Shown: positions 12,966 to 26,700, counted from the stretch's first letter. The stretch: DNA of 64,000 nt from Halichondria panicea (GCF_963675165.1 NC_087381.1:7100419-7164418); one strand, 5' to 3'. Notes: a model not told the origin generated them from the letters alone. Numbers and translations are program-made.

Positions 12966-14774
12966 TCATGTGAATGCTATTTTGCTGTATGGTGATCTGC
13001 ACAGAGGGCAAAGGTGAGCACAACTATCGGAATACTGTTCTAGTGAGTTTATACAGGAGGTGTGTAGGAGGTGTCCGCATGAGAGAAGAGTGAGGGGGCG
13101 TGGCTTTGTGAGGGTGTGAGGCTGTGTGAGATGTGTGAGGCATACGGAACAGTCACTCAAGAGATGGGACTTTGCTTTCTCACGAGCTGAGGTCCAAAGG
13201 TCGTCATCCTGATCAGTGCAGATATCAAAAGCTCTGTATAGAAAATTAGATGCATTCATGATTGATTTTTTAGATAATCAGTCTATACCATGTGATAATT
13301 CAGTATTAATTTCACCACACATGTGTGGGCAAAGATACTTTATAGTAGCCAGTACAACACAAAGATAACTATTAGTAAACTAAACAAATACTCAGGAGTA
13401 TACTGGGGGGGGAGGGGAGGGGGGGGGGGGAACAACATAAAGATACCTTATATTGTTAAGGAGGGAGAGGATGCAGCTCAAATATAGAACACAAGAGGGG
13501 CAAAGATATAATCACCTCATAACAGATCTTGCTTTCTCCAGAGACTGGTCACATTCACTCAGCATTGATGCAACGCCCTCAGCTCTGACATCACATGACA
13601 TCATCAGCTGTCCTGTGAGACGACTCAGTTTGTCCTCGTAATGTCGTTTCCGTAGTGACGGGTGAGAGGGTGGGTGTGTCTCTCTGTACGCCTTGTAACA
13701 GCAACGAACTTTGTACCCTCGCCAGCCCGACTGAATTCTATAGGAGAGAGCATACAAAATGATAACTCATTATGATAACTTTAGTTCTGGTGATCCTTAA
13801 TAGTGAAAACATGCATACTGATTTTCGACAAGCAAAGGACCATCCAAACTACATTTGTATACCTAGTAGCAGCTTGGATCCTGGTCTGCTTGGCTCCCTC
13901 ATAGACCACTCTGGTTTGGTAACCCTCCCTCCGACACAGGGGACAGCGCTTGGTGCGCGAGAATCTCTCAAACGACTTGAGACATGTCAAGTGGAACACA
14001 TGAGAACAAGAGAGAAGGGCCTGTCGGGATAAAGTAAAGGGGGCGGGGGATAGAGGGGGTGTGGCACAATCATACACTCCATAATTGATTACAGACTACA
14101 AGTTATTAACTGATTGTCATGCAACAAATTATAGTTCCTACACAAATTAAAACTTCGTATTTGTATTTATATAACCACCTGTTGACTTAGTCGGAACTCT
14201 TCTTGACATATCGGGCACGGTAGCCGCGAGTCCTCTCTCTTATTAGAGCACACCCTCACACCCTCCCACTCGGCACAAGATAACAGCTGCTGTGGTGCCT
14301 CCACTAGTCCGAGGCTCTGTGCTAGTGTGAGCGGGGGCGGGGCAACATCCAGTACATACTCTTGTTCAGCTGAACCTGTGTGTGTGTGTGTGTGTGTGGA
14401 GGGGGTGTGTGTGGAGAGTGTGTGTGTGGGGTGGTGTGCAAAATGAGAATTAATGTACAAATTATGATAATTTATACACAGACGCGTTTACTATAGCTAT
14501 AAAGCATTATTATAGGTCTTGCCTTGGCTGCCACATTTCGTACAGGACTTTGATGGTTTTAACTGAAGTTTTAAAGCCTGTTTCTTCCTCTTCACCTTGA
14601 CAACAGTTGGGTCGCTCAGTGATATCTGTCGACTAATGTGGTCTTGCAGAGCTGCTGCTGTCAGAGACGAGCTGTACTATACACACAGTAGTACAGAGCA
14701 TTGATATGAATATTATTTTTAACTATCATAATTATTTACAGTACCTTCTTTTTGCCTATAAAAGTTTTATCCAT
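12966..14774 (-). CDS. RNF32: RING finger protein 32 (RNF32): RING-H2, IQ motif, RING-H2
   Basis: Exons on the minus strand: 14774-14745 (ATG), 14676-14523, 14375-14179, 14020-13863, 13737-13516 and 13233-12966, giving about 342 codons. Recognisable family segments are TAAALQDHI, EYVLDVAPPPLTLAQSLGL, first RING PCPICQEEF...CSHVFHLTC...CPLCRREG, an IQ motif RIQSGWRGYKVRCC, and second RING CSVCLTHL...CGHLLHTSC...CPLCRSPY. The length is close to vertebrate RNF32. It is a predicted E3 ubiquitin ligase, and the IQ motif suggests calmodulin binding. Intron 2 uses a GC donor (CAAG|GCAAGA). A 30-bp micro-exon near 13449-13478 could be inserted in frame before the last exon. It shares a short upstream region head-to-head with the zinc-finger gene at 15145. 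Confidence 0.9.
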
Positions 14775-15144
14775 TATTAGTCTCGTCACGCCCCCTTGTT
14801 TACTGAAAGACTTAGGGGAAAGGTCGTCGTTAGAACAAACTGTTTGAAATGAAAGGTAAAGATCGTCTTTTGAACACGTTGCTTGGGGAGTATGTCATGT
14901 GATATCATTGTTTACTGGAATGTGTTGATGGGCTGGTTGCGTGTACCTGGTAACCGCAGGACGTCAACACTAAGTACACAAAGAAACGCTTTCTTGTCTA
15001 TATTACGCTACAAGTTCAGAGCGATAAGAAGCGCTACTAAGATCTCCCAGGAGCTATCACTAGCGTCTATAATCAAGCCTCAGTCACACGCTCAAACGTC
15101 AAGGACTGTCTTACAGAGTCTGAGATCAACTAACCTAAACTACT
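14775..15144. promoter_or_regulatory. Candidate bidirectional promoter, RNF32 / A20-AN1 gene
   Basis: Only 370 bp separate the two divergent start codons. No TATA box is obvious. The stretch must hold both 5' UTRs and the core promoters unless non-coding first exons exist. Inference from gene layout. Confidence 0.5.
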
Positions 15145-15438
15145 ATGGAAGAACAAACTGCCTCTGTTCCCACACTGTGCACGGCCGGCTGTGGCTACTT
15201 CGGAAACTCGGCTACTGAAGGTCTGTGTAGCAAGTGTTTTAGAGACCAGCAGAGGAGAAAACACACCCAGGCCACCTCCAGTGGGTCTAGTCGACTGCCA
15301 CCCTCCTACCAGCACCAACAATCACCACCTCGGATCGAAAGTCAAGGTATGTGTGTGTGTGTGTGTGTGTGTGTCTGTGTCTGTACGTACGTGCGTGTGT
15401 GTGTGTGTGCGCGCGTGTGTCTGTGTGTGTGTGCGCGC

Positions 15439-15470
<32 letters not shown>

Positions 15471-18097
15471 TGTATTTACGGTCAGAGCTAGCTCAGGACC
15501 TTTCTAGTGAGTATTATTTTAATAGGATTCCAGTTTCAATTCTATAATCATTATCCCATAATAAGGTTGTGTACGTTTCCCTGCGATGTTTGTGGTGTTA
15601 TTTTTGGTTAACCTATTTTTACTTTCCGCATAATACCTCATTTAGGCGTTTGTTTAAATAAAGTATTGTAAACGTACAAGTACATGCATTGAGGTGGTTT
15701 GAAACCTAGTGTACACTCAAAGGTAATGTAGTTATCGGTATGAATAGAGCCATTAGCTTTCTAACGGCGGGCCCCATAGGAATTTTGTCTCACAAACGTG
15801 TGTTATCATGGCACCTAATGCATTGCATGTAGGAGTAGTGTGATGCTGTCCAACTCACTGATCCAATTTAGCTCTTAAGGTATTGTTTAGCCACACACCT
15901 ACAAGCCCTGCTGGAAATACCTCCTTTGATGTCACTCTAGGCACATGACACTGTTTCCTATAGGGTAGCCATACTCAGTCATCATCATGTGCTCTGAGGA
16001 TGTGTCTATGACTCTATAGGCTAGGGATTCACTTCAAAAGATTTATGCTTGTTCATTTACGACCCTATGTGTGTATGATACACGGCACAAAGTCCTAAGG
16101 TGATAATGATATACGTACATGTTCATACCATACACTGGTAGTACACATGTTTCATTTATAGCTAACGTGTGTCAACTGTTTTTGTTCGTACATGTAGCTG
16201 TGTTGTGTTTGCATGTTAGCACACACCACACACACACTAATTATATTCAGTGCCAGTGATATCTTTCCAGGAATTCATTCAATATTATTACTGATTAGGA
16301 TTTCCTATAGGAAATGTCAGTGGCTGCTTTTCCATTGTGACTGCATCCCCTGGGGTCAGTTTCAGCTTTTGGAAGCCATAATATACTGTATATTCACTTT
16401 CCTACTATGATCTCGTGTTTATGAGACCCCCTTTTGTCATGTCAAGACCACATTAGAAAGAATTTTTCCCTAATTAGATAATTGAGTTTATTGAAGTGGG
16501 TTGAGCCCTATTAGTAATTATGCCTCGTCTGTGTATGCATGTACAGTTAGCTCTGCACTAGAACGCTAGCTATTGGTAGCTGCACGAGTGAGAAGAGAGC
16601 TGCAAGGCTCTACTATACTGATGCAGCGGCCATTAATTTTAGACTTTGGACTTTTGGCATTCTTTTTAATAACAATCATGGTTGATCATATCCCACCCTT
16701 TGAGTTTCCCCGTGATTATGCCTCACAGCAAAATTCATGTACATCATGATATCATGTGTGTATTAGCAATGGCTAGTAGCTTTATAATTATGTTATGTAA
16801 TTTGGACAGATCCATCGAGTCATCACCCGTGGTGCTTTTATTAATGATGGCCCCTCTCTAAGTGTGGCCCCTCTCTAAGTGTGGTCCCTCTCTAAGTGTG
16901 GCCCCTCCCTAAGTGTGGTCCCTCTCTAAGTGTGGTCCCTTTCTAAGTGTGGCCCCTCTCTAAGTGTGGTCCAGGTGTGTTGTCATTATCAGTTGAATAC
17001 TGACTGTTAATGGAATGGAATTGTAGACACAGTCACACATTCCTCGTTAGCGGTCATTTACAGCTATTATTAGTGTCAACATCATCACAGTGGCCTCATG
17101 AATAATTGTAACCCTGAGTACCTAATGACTGTCTAGTGAGGCAGCATAACCCAGGTGTACTGGTGTACTGGTGTGCTGGCGTGCTGGTGAACTGTGTTTT
17201 GTAGTATCTACAGCTGGCTGGCATGTGTTGGCCAGTGAATAGAATATCACAAATGTTACCGAGTGAGATCTGTCTCTTGTGGTCACCCTCTATAATACAG
17301 CCAGTCTCCAAATTTATGTTTTTGGACCTGTGTTAGCAGTCCACCCACTGTAACACAGGTTAATGGGTCCATTGATAGCATGTGTTACCAGACCACCCTA
17401 GTCTGCCCACGAGTGATCACTATGGAAACAGGGTTCACTGTACTACCCATAACTATGGTAATCACGAGGTCTTGACATAATAATTACACCACCCTCACAC
17501 GCACAGCTCCCTCTGTTGCCATGGGTGACTCGGACCTGAGTGCCACGCCCCTTTCTGACCTCCCAGCCTCGCCCACTCCCCCGCCCGCCACCTTAACCGA
17601 GGCGTTGCCGGAGGAAATGGATAAAGCAACTTCACCAAAAAAGAATCGCTGTTTCTCGTGTCGCAAGAAAGTCGGACTAACTGGTCAGTGTCAGTACATC
17701 TCATACTTGACATTCCATATTCCACACAAACAAGATCTAATTACTGAAATGGGGTTTCTTAGAATTTTGCTATTATTAGAAGTTTGTTCGATTATTTTAA
17801 TTACCGTAGTGCTAGAAATAGTCATGATTACAAATTATACGATTATTCGTTTTGGCCAATTTTAAGGCCACAGTAGCTGCACACAATTACCTTACTTCCT
17901 CGATTAAACATCGTGATTACAATGGGAAGTGTACAGAATGTGCAATACAGCCAGCAATCATCATGATAAGCCGCTCCCATTAGTTAGTTACATGAAGCAC
18001 GCATTAACTAATATCTAGCACGACGGTAACTAAGTCTATACATGTTAAAAGAAAGTTGTTCCCTTACGTCTCTCTCATCACGTCTCGTAAATTATAA

Positions 18098-18148
<51 letters not shown>

Positions 18149-18323
18149 TTATTGTGCCCCTCCTCCTCCTACAGGTTTCAACTGTCGGTGTGGCTACCAG
18201 TTCTGCTCCCTACATCGCTATGCCGACAAACACAATTGTTCCTTTGACTACAAATCCGCCGGTCGCGAGGAGTTGGAACGCAAACACCCACGCATTGTGG
18301 CGGACAAGGTCCAGAGGCTTTAA
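15145..18323 (+). CDS. A20/AN1-type zinc finger protein (ZFAND5/ZFAND6-like)
   Basis: Three exons: 15145-15346, 17507-17683 and 18175-18323, giving 175 residues. The first encodes an A20 finger (C-x3-C-x11-C-x2-[11 protein letters not shown]...LCSKCF). The last two encode an AN1 finger starting [15 protein letters not shown] and continuing [20 protein letters not shown]. The C-terminus [16 protein letters not shown] closely matches the ZFAND5/6 group, which binds ubiquitin through A20 and regulates proteasomal degradation and NF-kB signalling. The protein is somewhat shorter than vertebrate ZFAND5 (about 213 residues), mostly in the linker. The first donor runs directly into a long GT repeat. 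I cannot separate ZFAND5 from ZFAND6 orthology. Confidence 0.92.
15347..15472 (+). repeat. (GT)n microsatellite beginning at a splice donor
   Basis: The donor GTATGTGTGTG of the A20 exon continues into about 120 bp of interrupted GT repeat with CGTGCG variants. Confidence 0.9.
16847..16972 (+). repeat. 18-bp tandem repeat in the first ZFAND intron
   Basis: Seven copies of GTGTGGCCCCTCTCTAA with C/T variants, all within the 2.16-kb first intron. No function is visible. Confidence 0.9.
18096..18150 (+). repeat. (TAA)n microsatellite upstream of the AN1 exon
   Basis: About 17 uninterrupted TAA units end just before the pyrimidine-rich acceptor tract of exon 18175. Confidence 0.95.
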
Positions 18324-18819
18324 CGTCATGACCTCTGACCTCTCAGGAACATAATATTCCTCTCACACCTAATGCAATTAGGGACTGTTTTGTGTGTTTA
18401 CTGTAAATCAATAATAATTGCTTATGATTAGTTTTATTATTCTTATTATTGTAATTGTAATTATATAGTGCTGCTGTGTTGATGTACGTGCACGGCTGTC
18501 ACAGTGCATGTGTGGGCGTACACACAAACACACGTGTGAAGATAAAGTTGTTATAATTTTGTGATACCACGTCAACTATACTAGCAATACATACAATAAT
18601 AATAATTATAGTGAATGATGTACTGCGCATGTGCACACTGTTTAACACCCACTCAACCTAAAAGAAGGGTGGGGCTGCCCATGCAGGAAAATGATTATTG
18701 GATCGATGATGATGACTGCCCTATCTAATTATTGTTGATCTTATACTATACATGTAATTATTCTGCAACAATAATCCAAAAAATGAAATTATGATCAAAT
18801 CAATAACACTCAATAATGT
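18324..18819. other. Convergent intergenic region, ZFAND / DBR1
   Basis: A/T-rich sequence presumably holding both 3' UTRs. No exon, RNA gene or mobile element is visible. Confidence 0.6.
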
Positions 18820-19560
18820 TTAAGTGTCTTCCTCATCATCTGATTGAGCAGGCATTGAATACAGAGCTATGTTCCGACGCTTTATCTTAGGTTGGTCATG
18901 TGATGCTTCCTCTCTCGGCTGGTCATGTGATACCGGAGCACTGTCATGTGACTGGTCATGTGACTCAGGTTGGTTAGTGGGAGGGGGTAGGGAGAGACGT
19001 GTTCGATTCTTCCCAGCAGTATCTATCACCCATCCTCCCACACCAGCATCTGTGTGGGCGTGTGTGTGGGTGTGTGTGTGTGGGAGTGTGTATGTGTGGA
19101 CGTGTGTAGGGGTTAGATGTACCTTGAGGCATCTCGTCTGGGTTGCTTGAAACCATGGCAACCTCATCATCGTCCAATGAGATTTCATCAGGATTGCTCA
19201 CATCTCCAGCAGCCACAGAGACAATAATATCTGCACAGAACAAATACAATGATATAGAGTTACGTAAGTCATCGTAGGCTGTGGGGGAGACCAACACAGG
19301 TGACAACACAGGTGACAACACAGGTGACAACACAGGTGATATTGATGCTTGTTTGTTTTGTTATAATTCTGACATTGAGTGTATGGCTTTGGATGCTAGA
19401 GAGTGAGAATTGTAAAATGAATAAAGGAAAAGGTAACAACCAATCGGTAGCTTATCATAAACTGTTTGGCAATTAATTTTGCTTTTGAAATAATTATGGA
19501 GAAAGGTCTTTGTAGCAATAATACAACGCACACACACACACACACACCCACCCACACACC

Positions 19561-19625
<65 letters not shown>

Positions 19626-22600
19626 CTGTCATGCTTGAAGGGGTTGGAGATGTCGAGGGTCTGACACAGGCGCTCTGTCTGGGGGTGGCCAGAAACCACT
19701 GAGAAAAGTAAGTAACACAGCCCACATAAGGTAAGGTATGTACATGCATGTGCAGGTAGCTGGTGAAGGGTTGTAACCAGTGTACAATACTAAAACTCTA
19801 ATGAAACTTGTCTCTATAGTGGTCCCCCCCTGGGTTGACTAACAGTGGCTGCATTTAACAGACACATGCTATGGAGAGCTTAGCCTCGTTCCCAGGCCTT
19901 ACTTTTTCTTGCTGTTGTCACTGTTCATCCATAAACATAAGAAAGACATAGTGAGGCAGCAAATAAAGAAATGGGCGTACAGTTAAGAAAACGTAAGGCC
20001 TGGTTTGGGAAATCGCGTGATCCACAAGGATTTTTATGAACGTGGGCGATATGTAGCCCACAATCGTGACGTAAGGTATTCTCCCACGCATTCCGAGTAA
20101 GACTGACTGTACTGTACTGCACTGAGACAACCACCAAGCTGTGCTGCAAGTCAGATCAGAGAACCAGCGTGGCCAGCTCTGGTGGCAGTAGCTACCTGCT
20201 ATATGATAATGATGACTAAGCTATTCTACTATAGCATGTAGAAAGACACAAGAAAAGGTAATAGTGATAGAATCTAAACACACAATCTAGACTAGTAGAT
20301 CATCTAGCTAAGCCTAAGGTATAGCTAGCTATAGTGCTTGCAAACTTCCAGTTCCAAGTCCATGTCCAGCTTGCAGCAGGCAAAGTTTTACTAGTCGTAG
20401 ACCTCTGCGTGGGCAGTCCAACATCTCTAGCTCAGTATGCCCACGCTCATTTTCACCCTTCTACCACCCTTCTACCCTCACGCGACTTCCCGATACAGGC
20501 TCTCCTTTTTCCTAACTTTACGTCTATTTCTTTCTTTATTCCTCCAATTAATACCGTATTTTATCTCATTGAACGAATAATACAGTATTTTATCTTATTG
20601 AACGATTGTGATAAAGAACAGAAAAAGGAGAGCCTGTGTAGAGGCTATGGAGAGCTAATCCTAGAAGCTCATAGTTATTGACAATCAATACTATCACAGC
20701 CAATTGGCCTGGGGCAAGTGCTTGTCATAACAATAACTATACAACCATTTTACAAAATGTTAGCATGATCGTGTTTTTCTTGATTATACATAATCATTAT
20801 TATACAGGCAACTTGCTCTCGTGCTTGTGCTTGTAATCTTGATCATAAAACACTCGGTCTCAGTCTATTATTATCTATTACTGTACCTGGTTTGGGTGTC
20901 TCCCCAAGTGTGTGTGCAGTGCACTCAAAGGTGGTGGGGATGGTTAGGTCACCACGGAACAAGGTGTGCTCCACATACACAAGGTCCTCCAGTGAAGGAG
21001 TACAGCTATAGAGATGACATGACATGACACACAGTGGTCACGTGAAAGAGCTAAAATACAGAAAAACAGATCGAATTTTATCGTAGTACGTACCGTATCA
21101 CTACAATATTTACGTGAATGCTAATTGCAAACGACCTACACCATGCTGCACTTGTATGACATCATGATCTTATATTTATTGCCTGATAGACAAAATTAAG
21201 CACTGTTAGGCCAATGTTAATCAATGTCTTGTTTCTGGTTACCTCCCTCCTCAAATTTCACTGCCTCATCAAAAAACTCATTATTATGACATCACTCCAT
21301 TATTTTCATTAACCACACCTACTTGTGGGTGTGTCACATGGTAAATAGCATAGATTGAAGCATAGATTAGGTAAGATTTTCCTTTTTCATATTTGTGGTT
21401 TTATTGTATACAGTGTGGTTATTTTAATTAACAGGAAATGGGGTTTTACAGGAAGTGATGTCACAATAATGAATAATGATAACCTCCCTCCCTCACTAGT
21501 GGTAAGGTGATTCCCAAACCAGAAACAAGACATTGACGAACACTGGCCTTACTGTAACAGTAGCAATAATGCAGTAACAATAAAATAAACTGCACAATTA
21601 GTTTAACTTGCCATTTTCCGAATGGCTCCATCCATCGAGAGTTATCATAACACATGAGCTGTTCCGTTGAGCGGAGGATTGCCAACCACTCGGGGTCATA
21701 GGTCAACTTGTATGGGCCCTCCTCCACCGTATCCATGGTAACATCGACAATCTGCAGATAGGATCGCCGTGGGAGACACTTGTCCAGAGACAGAAACTTT
21801 GTGAATTGACGGCAGTTTGAACTTTTAACCTCCCCTGATGAACTTTGACCTTTGTCGTGCTCGTAAAGGGCAGGAAATTTGACATGTAAATGAGCAGAGA
21901 ACCAATACAGTGGTTTGAGGTAGCGCAGGAGGTCCATCGCCGGGGGCGACCCAAGGGACTGGCTATCCACCTACACAGGGGGCGGGTACATACCAACTAA
22001 TTATGAACTACGAGATATGTACAGTGTATCAGCTAGAATAGTATACCAGCAAAGACACCAACATAATTATAATAATGAACAAAGATAAATTTGTAGTTTT
22101 ACAGAAGACAATCGAGGGGTGATCTAGATCACACAATTTGATAGCTTACGTACGTCTTGCCTGAAATGTGGCTTCCATTGGAGCAGCTGGTGAGTGTTGC
22201 CATGGTGCTCTATACCTCGCGGCCAATCGTGTGACAGCATTATGTCCACTTTACCAGATACCTACAATTACATAGAGAAAAACAAAACTTTTGATGTACT
22301 TGTGGGAGGTATAATAATTATTATACAAGGGCTGACCTGTTTCAGGCGAAAGTGATCACATGACCTCACATGATACGCGCTCCTTATGGTAAAAGAATCG
22401 TAGGGGGGACGTTCAAAATGATCTGTGTGTGTGTGTGGTGTGGGTGTGGGTGTGTGGGCGTGTGTGAGTGTGTAATTTTAAAGATCTTTAACATATACGT
22501 TATTCCGTCATTGGCTGCTTACTTTTATGATAACTGTGATGTTTGTAGATCCCAGAGAGTCCCCCGATCCTTACACCACCGAACTTGACCACACCCGCAA

Positions 22601-23567
22601 AGCCGAGGTAGTAGATATTGGGCGCCACCCAACCACCGTAACCACTGGAGAGACGAGTTTAAATGCAATAATAATAATAATTAAAACCCTATCAAAGCAG
22701 GGTGTCATACAGGATTTTGAAGTAGAGGGGGGAAATGAGAAAAGTAACCAGAAATGTTGTTAAAAAAAAGGTCAACTGTTATTTCAATACCCAGTTATAT
22801 GACACTCAGTTATACAACTAGTACTTGAAAGGGAGGGGGGATTGGAGCTAGGGGGGGCCGATATCCCCCTCCCCCCCCCCTGTATGACACCCTGCAAAGT
22901 AATATCTAAACAGCAAGGCAACACTCAAAACTGATTTGAACACATTATTAGACGTTTCAAAGGTCTACAAAAATAATGTTAATAAAATTGCCAAAATGCA
23001 CGATCCTCAGTCAATGACCGCTCAAAGTCAGCCATCAAAACACTCTAGCATTAGGGTATAACCTACGCTATTGGTTGCCATGCCAACTCACAGCTCCCAA
23101 AGGTGATTGGATGCCTCGTGGTTCCCTCCTATGAAGAGAGTGAGTATTGGAGCTTGTCTCTTCCCGCTGTAGTACTCATGGAAATTCATGAGCTGGCGAT
23201 ATTTCTCCGGCGCTGCCATACACAGGAGGTCGTCTTGGTTACGGACAGCCTGTGAGAGGGGGGGTGGGCTTTTAATAATTACATATTATTTCTCGTACCT
23301 TCCAAATAACACGCCGTTTTTTTGGCTCTAGTGTCTACAAAACATAACATACCTGAAAATCTCCGCAACAAATGAGAAGGTCGATTTTTATTCCTTGTTT
23401 TTGTTCGGCATGTTGCAAAGCCTCGTAGATCTTGTTCAGCTCGCCATGGCAACAACCCTCCACGGCAATCTAGAAATGATGGGAATTTTAGATAGCGTAT
23501 GAATATGTGATGATGTGTATGCAGGTCTGTGTAGAGGTAGCAAGGTTAGTTTTATACATACCTTCAT
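18820..23567 (-). CDS. DBR1: Lariat debranching enzyme DBR1
   Basis: Eleven minus-strand exons: 23567-23562 (ATG AAG only), 23469-23353, 23249-23092, 22644-22523, 22422-22337, 22261-22154, 21970-21612, 21005-20887, 19698-19624, 19230-19123 and 19049-18820, giving 495 residues. Metallophosphoesterase motifs are all present: GCCHGE near the N-terminus, [21 protein letters not shown] and SAHLHVKF. Family-specific stretches include [24 protein letters not shown] and [11 protein letters not shown], and the basic tail [11 protein letters not shown] is typical. DBR1 hydrolyses the 2'-5' bond of excised intron lariats in the nucleus. Exon 1 contributes only two codons. Intron 7 appears to use a GC donor (AAATG|GCAAGT), the only choice that keeps frame. 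The tail repeats Ser-His-Asp-Gln, coming from reiterated TCACATGAC. Confidence 0.93.
19529..19623. repeat. (CA)n/(GT)n microsatellite at a DBR1 splice donor
   Basis: About 95 bp of CA on the plus strand. In DBR1 orientation it is GT repeat starting exactly at the donor of the exon ending at 19624. Confidence 0.95.
19957..20535. repeat. Pair of diverged inverted repeats in a DBR1 intron
   Basis: The stretch at about 19957-20022 (AATAAAGAAATGGGCGTACA ... CGCGTGATC) is an imperfect inverted copy of about 20470-20535 (CACGCGACTTCCCGATACAGG ... TTTATT). A second inverted pair, CAGGCTCTCCTTTTTC and GAAAAAGGAGAGCCTG, lies at about 20498 and 20620. Probably remnants of mobile elements. Confidence 0.55.
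21206..21554. mobile_element. MITE-like element with about 34-bp terminal inverted repeats
   Basis: The left arm GTTAGGCCAATGTTAATCAA...TTTCTGG and the right arm CCAGAAACAAGACATTGACG...GGCCTTAC are inverted copies with about 30 of 34 matches. The 349-bp element sits in DBR1 intron 7 and holds no coding frame. Target duplication is not clear. Confidence 0.7.
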
Positions 23568-23729
23568 TGTGTGTGTGTGTGTGCAGGCCAGGGGAGAGAT
23601 CCAGGTCTCTGGATCCAAGGTAATATAAGAGTAGGTATTAAAAGGATCTTCAAGTACGAGTGACTAGGTAAAGGTCTCTAATGTATAACTATAATATTAG
23701 ATGAATTATTAAAGGCAACAAGGAAGGTA
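23568..23729. promoter_or_regulatory. Very short divergent intergenic region, DBR1 / transporter
   Basis: Only 162 bp lie between the DBR1 ATG (23567, -) and the first possible ATG of the transporter (23730, +). A (GT)n tract covers 23569-23583. If neither gene has a remote non-coding exon, this is one shared promoter. Inference from layout. Confidence 0.5.
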
Positions 23730-26700
23730 ATGAGAATGCCATTGTTTCTAAGGTTCGGTTCAAAGGTCATCATACTTGACATAAATAATCAAAACTTAAT
23801 CAAGCAAGACATGGGAATTAACGAGGAAAAGGTGATGGCATTCCCTGGTGATAAAGATGACAAGCTACCTGCTGAAGAAACCTCCCCTCTAATCAACACG
23901 CGAGGCAATGGCGGCATTGATGAAGCTTTAGATAAAATTGGTATTGGATTCTTCCATGTGATTCTAATCTTAGTGACTGGCTGGGCTCTGGCCTCTGACT
24001 CTGTGGAGATACTGTGTATTGGGTTCGTGTCTCCTCAACTGGCGGATAGTAATACTAACCCTGACCTGGCACTCAAGCCATCCTCGGTATACACACACAC
24101 ACACTACGCCCACACACACACACGTACAGACATGTAGCTATTAAACATTCAGTATATAATTTATATGCCGGCACACACACACACACACACACTACGCCCA
24201 CACATACACAGCTACGTACATGTAACACTATATACACACATAGTTATTGCATAGCTACTGTCACATCCACATACACACACATAGCTAGGCCGATTAGTTA
24301 TCAGCCCCTCGTGGCTTTAAGCATTCATTATTCATTGTTTTGGAGAGAGCCACTCAGTCACTATCACTAAAAGTGAATAATGAAATTGTTCATGTCATTG
24401 TAATTCGTACAATCAACACCACACACACACACACACACCACACACACCCACACACACTCACCACACACACACCCACACACACACACACACACATCACACC
24501 CACACAGGTTGAGGAGGGCATACTAGATGGGGTGATATTCGCTGGCATGATGGTGGGTGGATACTTCTGGGGTAGTATATCTGATATAGTGGGCCGACGC
24601 TCGTGCTTGATCACCAGTCTAACTGTCAACGGTATCTTTGGTTTCGCTTCCTCCCTCTCACCTCATTACATCGCCTTCCTGTTCTTCAGATTCATGAGTG
24701 GTGTTGGGTACGTATAGTCTATACACACCTCACACTCCTCACACACACACCCACACACTCACGCACACACAGAGTTGGAGGATCACTGCCGGTGGCATTT
24801 TCTTATTTCTGTGAATTTTTCTCTCGGAAAAATCGCGGACCATTTGTCATCATTGTGGCATCATTTTGGACTATTGGGCAAGTGTTTGCGGCCGTTATTG
24901 CCATGCCGATATTGGACAGCGAGTACATGAGAAGCCATGTCAACTCAACCCTTGGTATTGTTTAAGCTGCCAGCATGTTTTAAATTGCTAATTATAGCGT
25001 TGCCTTATTCCCCAAATTTTAGCCGTTTTGGTAAATGATGTGTGCCTAGAACTATATACACTGTACAAGTGTTGTTTGTCGAAATAATCATCATTATTTT
25101 GTTACAAAACCAATAATAATAAGCTCTTTTTAGTATACGTGTACGTAACCCCACATCACATGACCCCCTCTACACCCACCCACACACACATGTCACATAA
25201 CCTCGTCCACACGTCACATGACCCCCTCCCCACAGACACCCACATGTCACATGACCCCCCACCCACCCACACACACACGTCACATGACCTCCTCCTCCCC
25301 CCCACCCACACGTGCAGGCAGTATCACGATAACTCCATGGAGGGTGTACATCATGCTGTGTACCTTCCCCTGTCTCAGTGCTGCCCTTGCTCTGGTGTTC
25401 CTCCCGGAGAGTCCCGCCTTCCTCTACTCTAAAGGGAAGATGGATAAACTACACGCTACCCTGCGTAGAATACAACGTTGCAACAGGTGGGTGTGTGGTG
25501 TAGTGTGGGTGGTGTGGGTGGGTGTGTTGTGACAGTTGTGGAACCATGCCAACATGCAAGTTTAGTTTGTTGTGTGAAGACTATTCATTAGCTGATGGAG
25601 TTACTTATACATGTAGCTTTTGTTGCTGGCGTCGTAAAAATCAGTTTAACGGTGAACTTCGACCTTTGACCCCACCTCCAATGACATCTTCATCAGACGA
25701 GGGTCTATCCAGATCACAGAGAATGATCAAGAAAATGCTCATTGTAAGATAATTGATTAAATAGTTGCCGTTTTGGTTTGTTGGTTGGTTGAAAGTACAA
25801 CTACCACAATTTTCATTTTCTTCGTTTGATACATGTAATTCCCTTAAATAGAAATACAAGTTTTGTATATCGTATTTACTAGTCTCGAGTATTTTGTGAG
25901 CATCGAACGTATGCAACCTTTGATCACTTTGCAAAACCTAAACTAGTACTGGTAATGATCGACACACACGATCCTTGCCAGAACGCAATAGTCAAATCGC
26001 AAACGATTAATTCTTCTGCTGACTTAATTGGCTCATTCGCGAAGGTTTTTCACTAGCAAAAATGTAATACGGTGTGGTTTCTTAACTACTACAGATATTC
26101 AAATCCACTGTTGACCTGTTTCGGTTTGCCTACCTACGCCCAACCCTCGTCCTCATCACCGTGTTCTTCACCTTCTCATTTGGGTAAGCCCCTCTCATTA
26201 TGCCAGTGGTCATCTCCACATGTACTACAGTAGTTGAGGTGACAGTATTTTCACTGTTTAACACATTTTACTGGTAATTATACTGTCGTACAGTTTGCAT
26301 CTACTCAGTTGTGAGCATTTCCAATTACCCGCAAGTACAAATTGAATACCCGGGAAAATATACATGTATCGTTTTGGTTTGGAGAACCATTGTTTTACCC
26401 ATTATTACACAGTGGGCTTTTGTTGAGTTGTTTTATACAACTGGCCTTCCTTAAGAGTTAGCCGTTACCATGTATACGGATATTGACCACACCCACAGGT
26501 ACTATGGTCTTCTCTTGTGGTTTCCGGAGTACTTCAAGTGTGTGTATCAGAGTGAGAACAACTGTATCCTGTCCTCCAACGAGGGTCATCGCTGTGCTCC
26601 CAACGTCACTGCCATCTGCAACAGCACTGGCTCCTCGCTGTACCTGGACAGTCTCTACACTGCTCTGGCTACTATACCCGCTACTGTACTAGGTATCATC

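Noticed and set aside
21030..21600. Extra DBR1 exon between 21612 and 21005
   Set aside because: No stretch gives a frame-consistent exon. A GC donor at 21611 joins the flanking exons in phase, and most of the interval is a TIR element.
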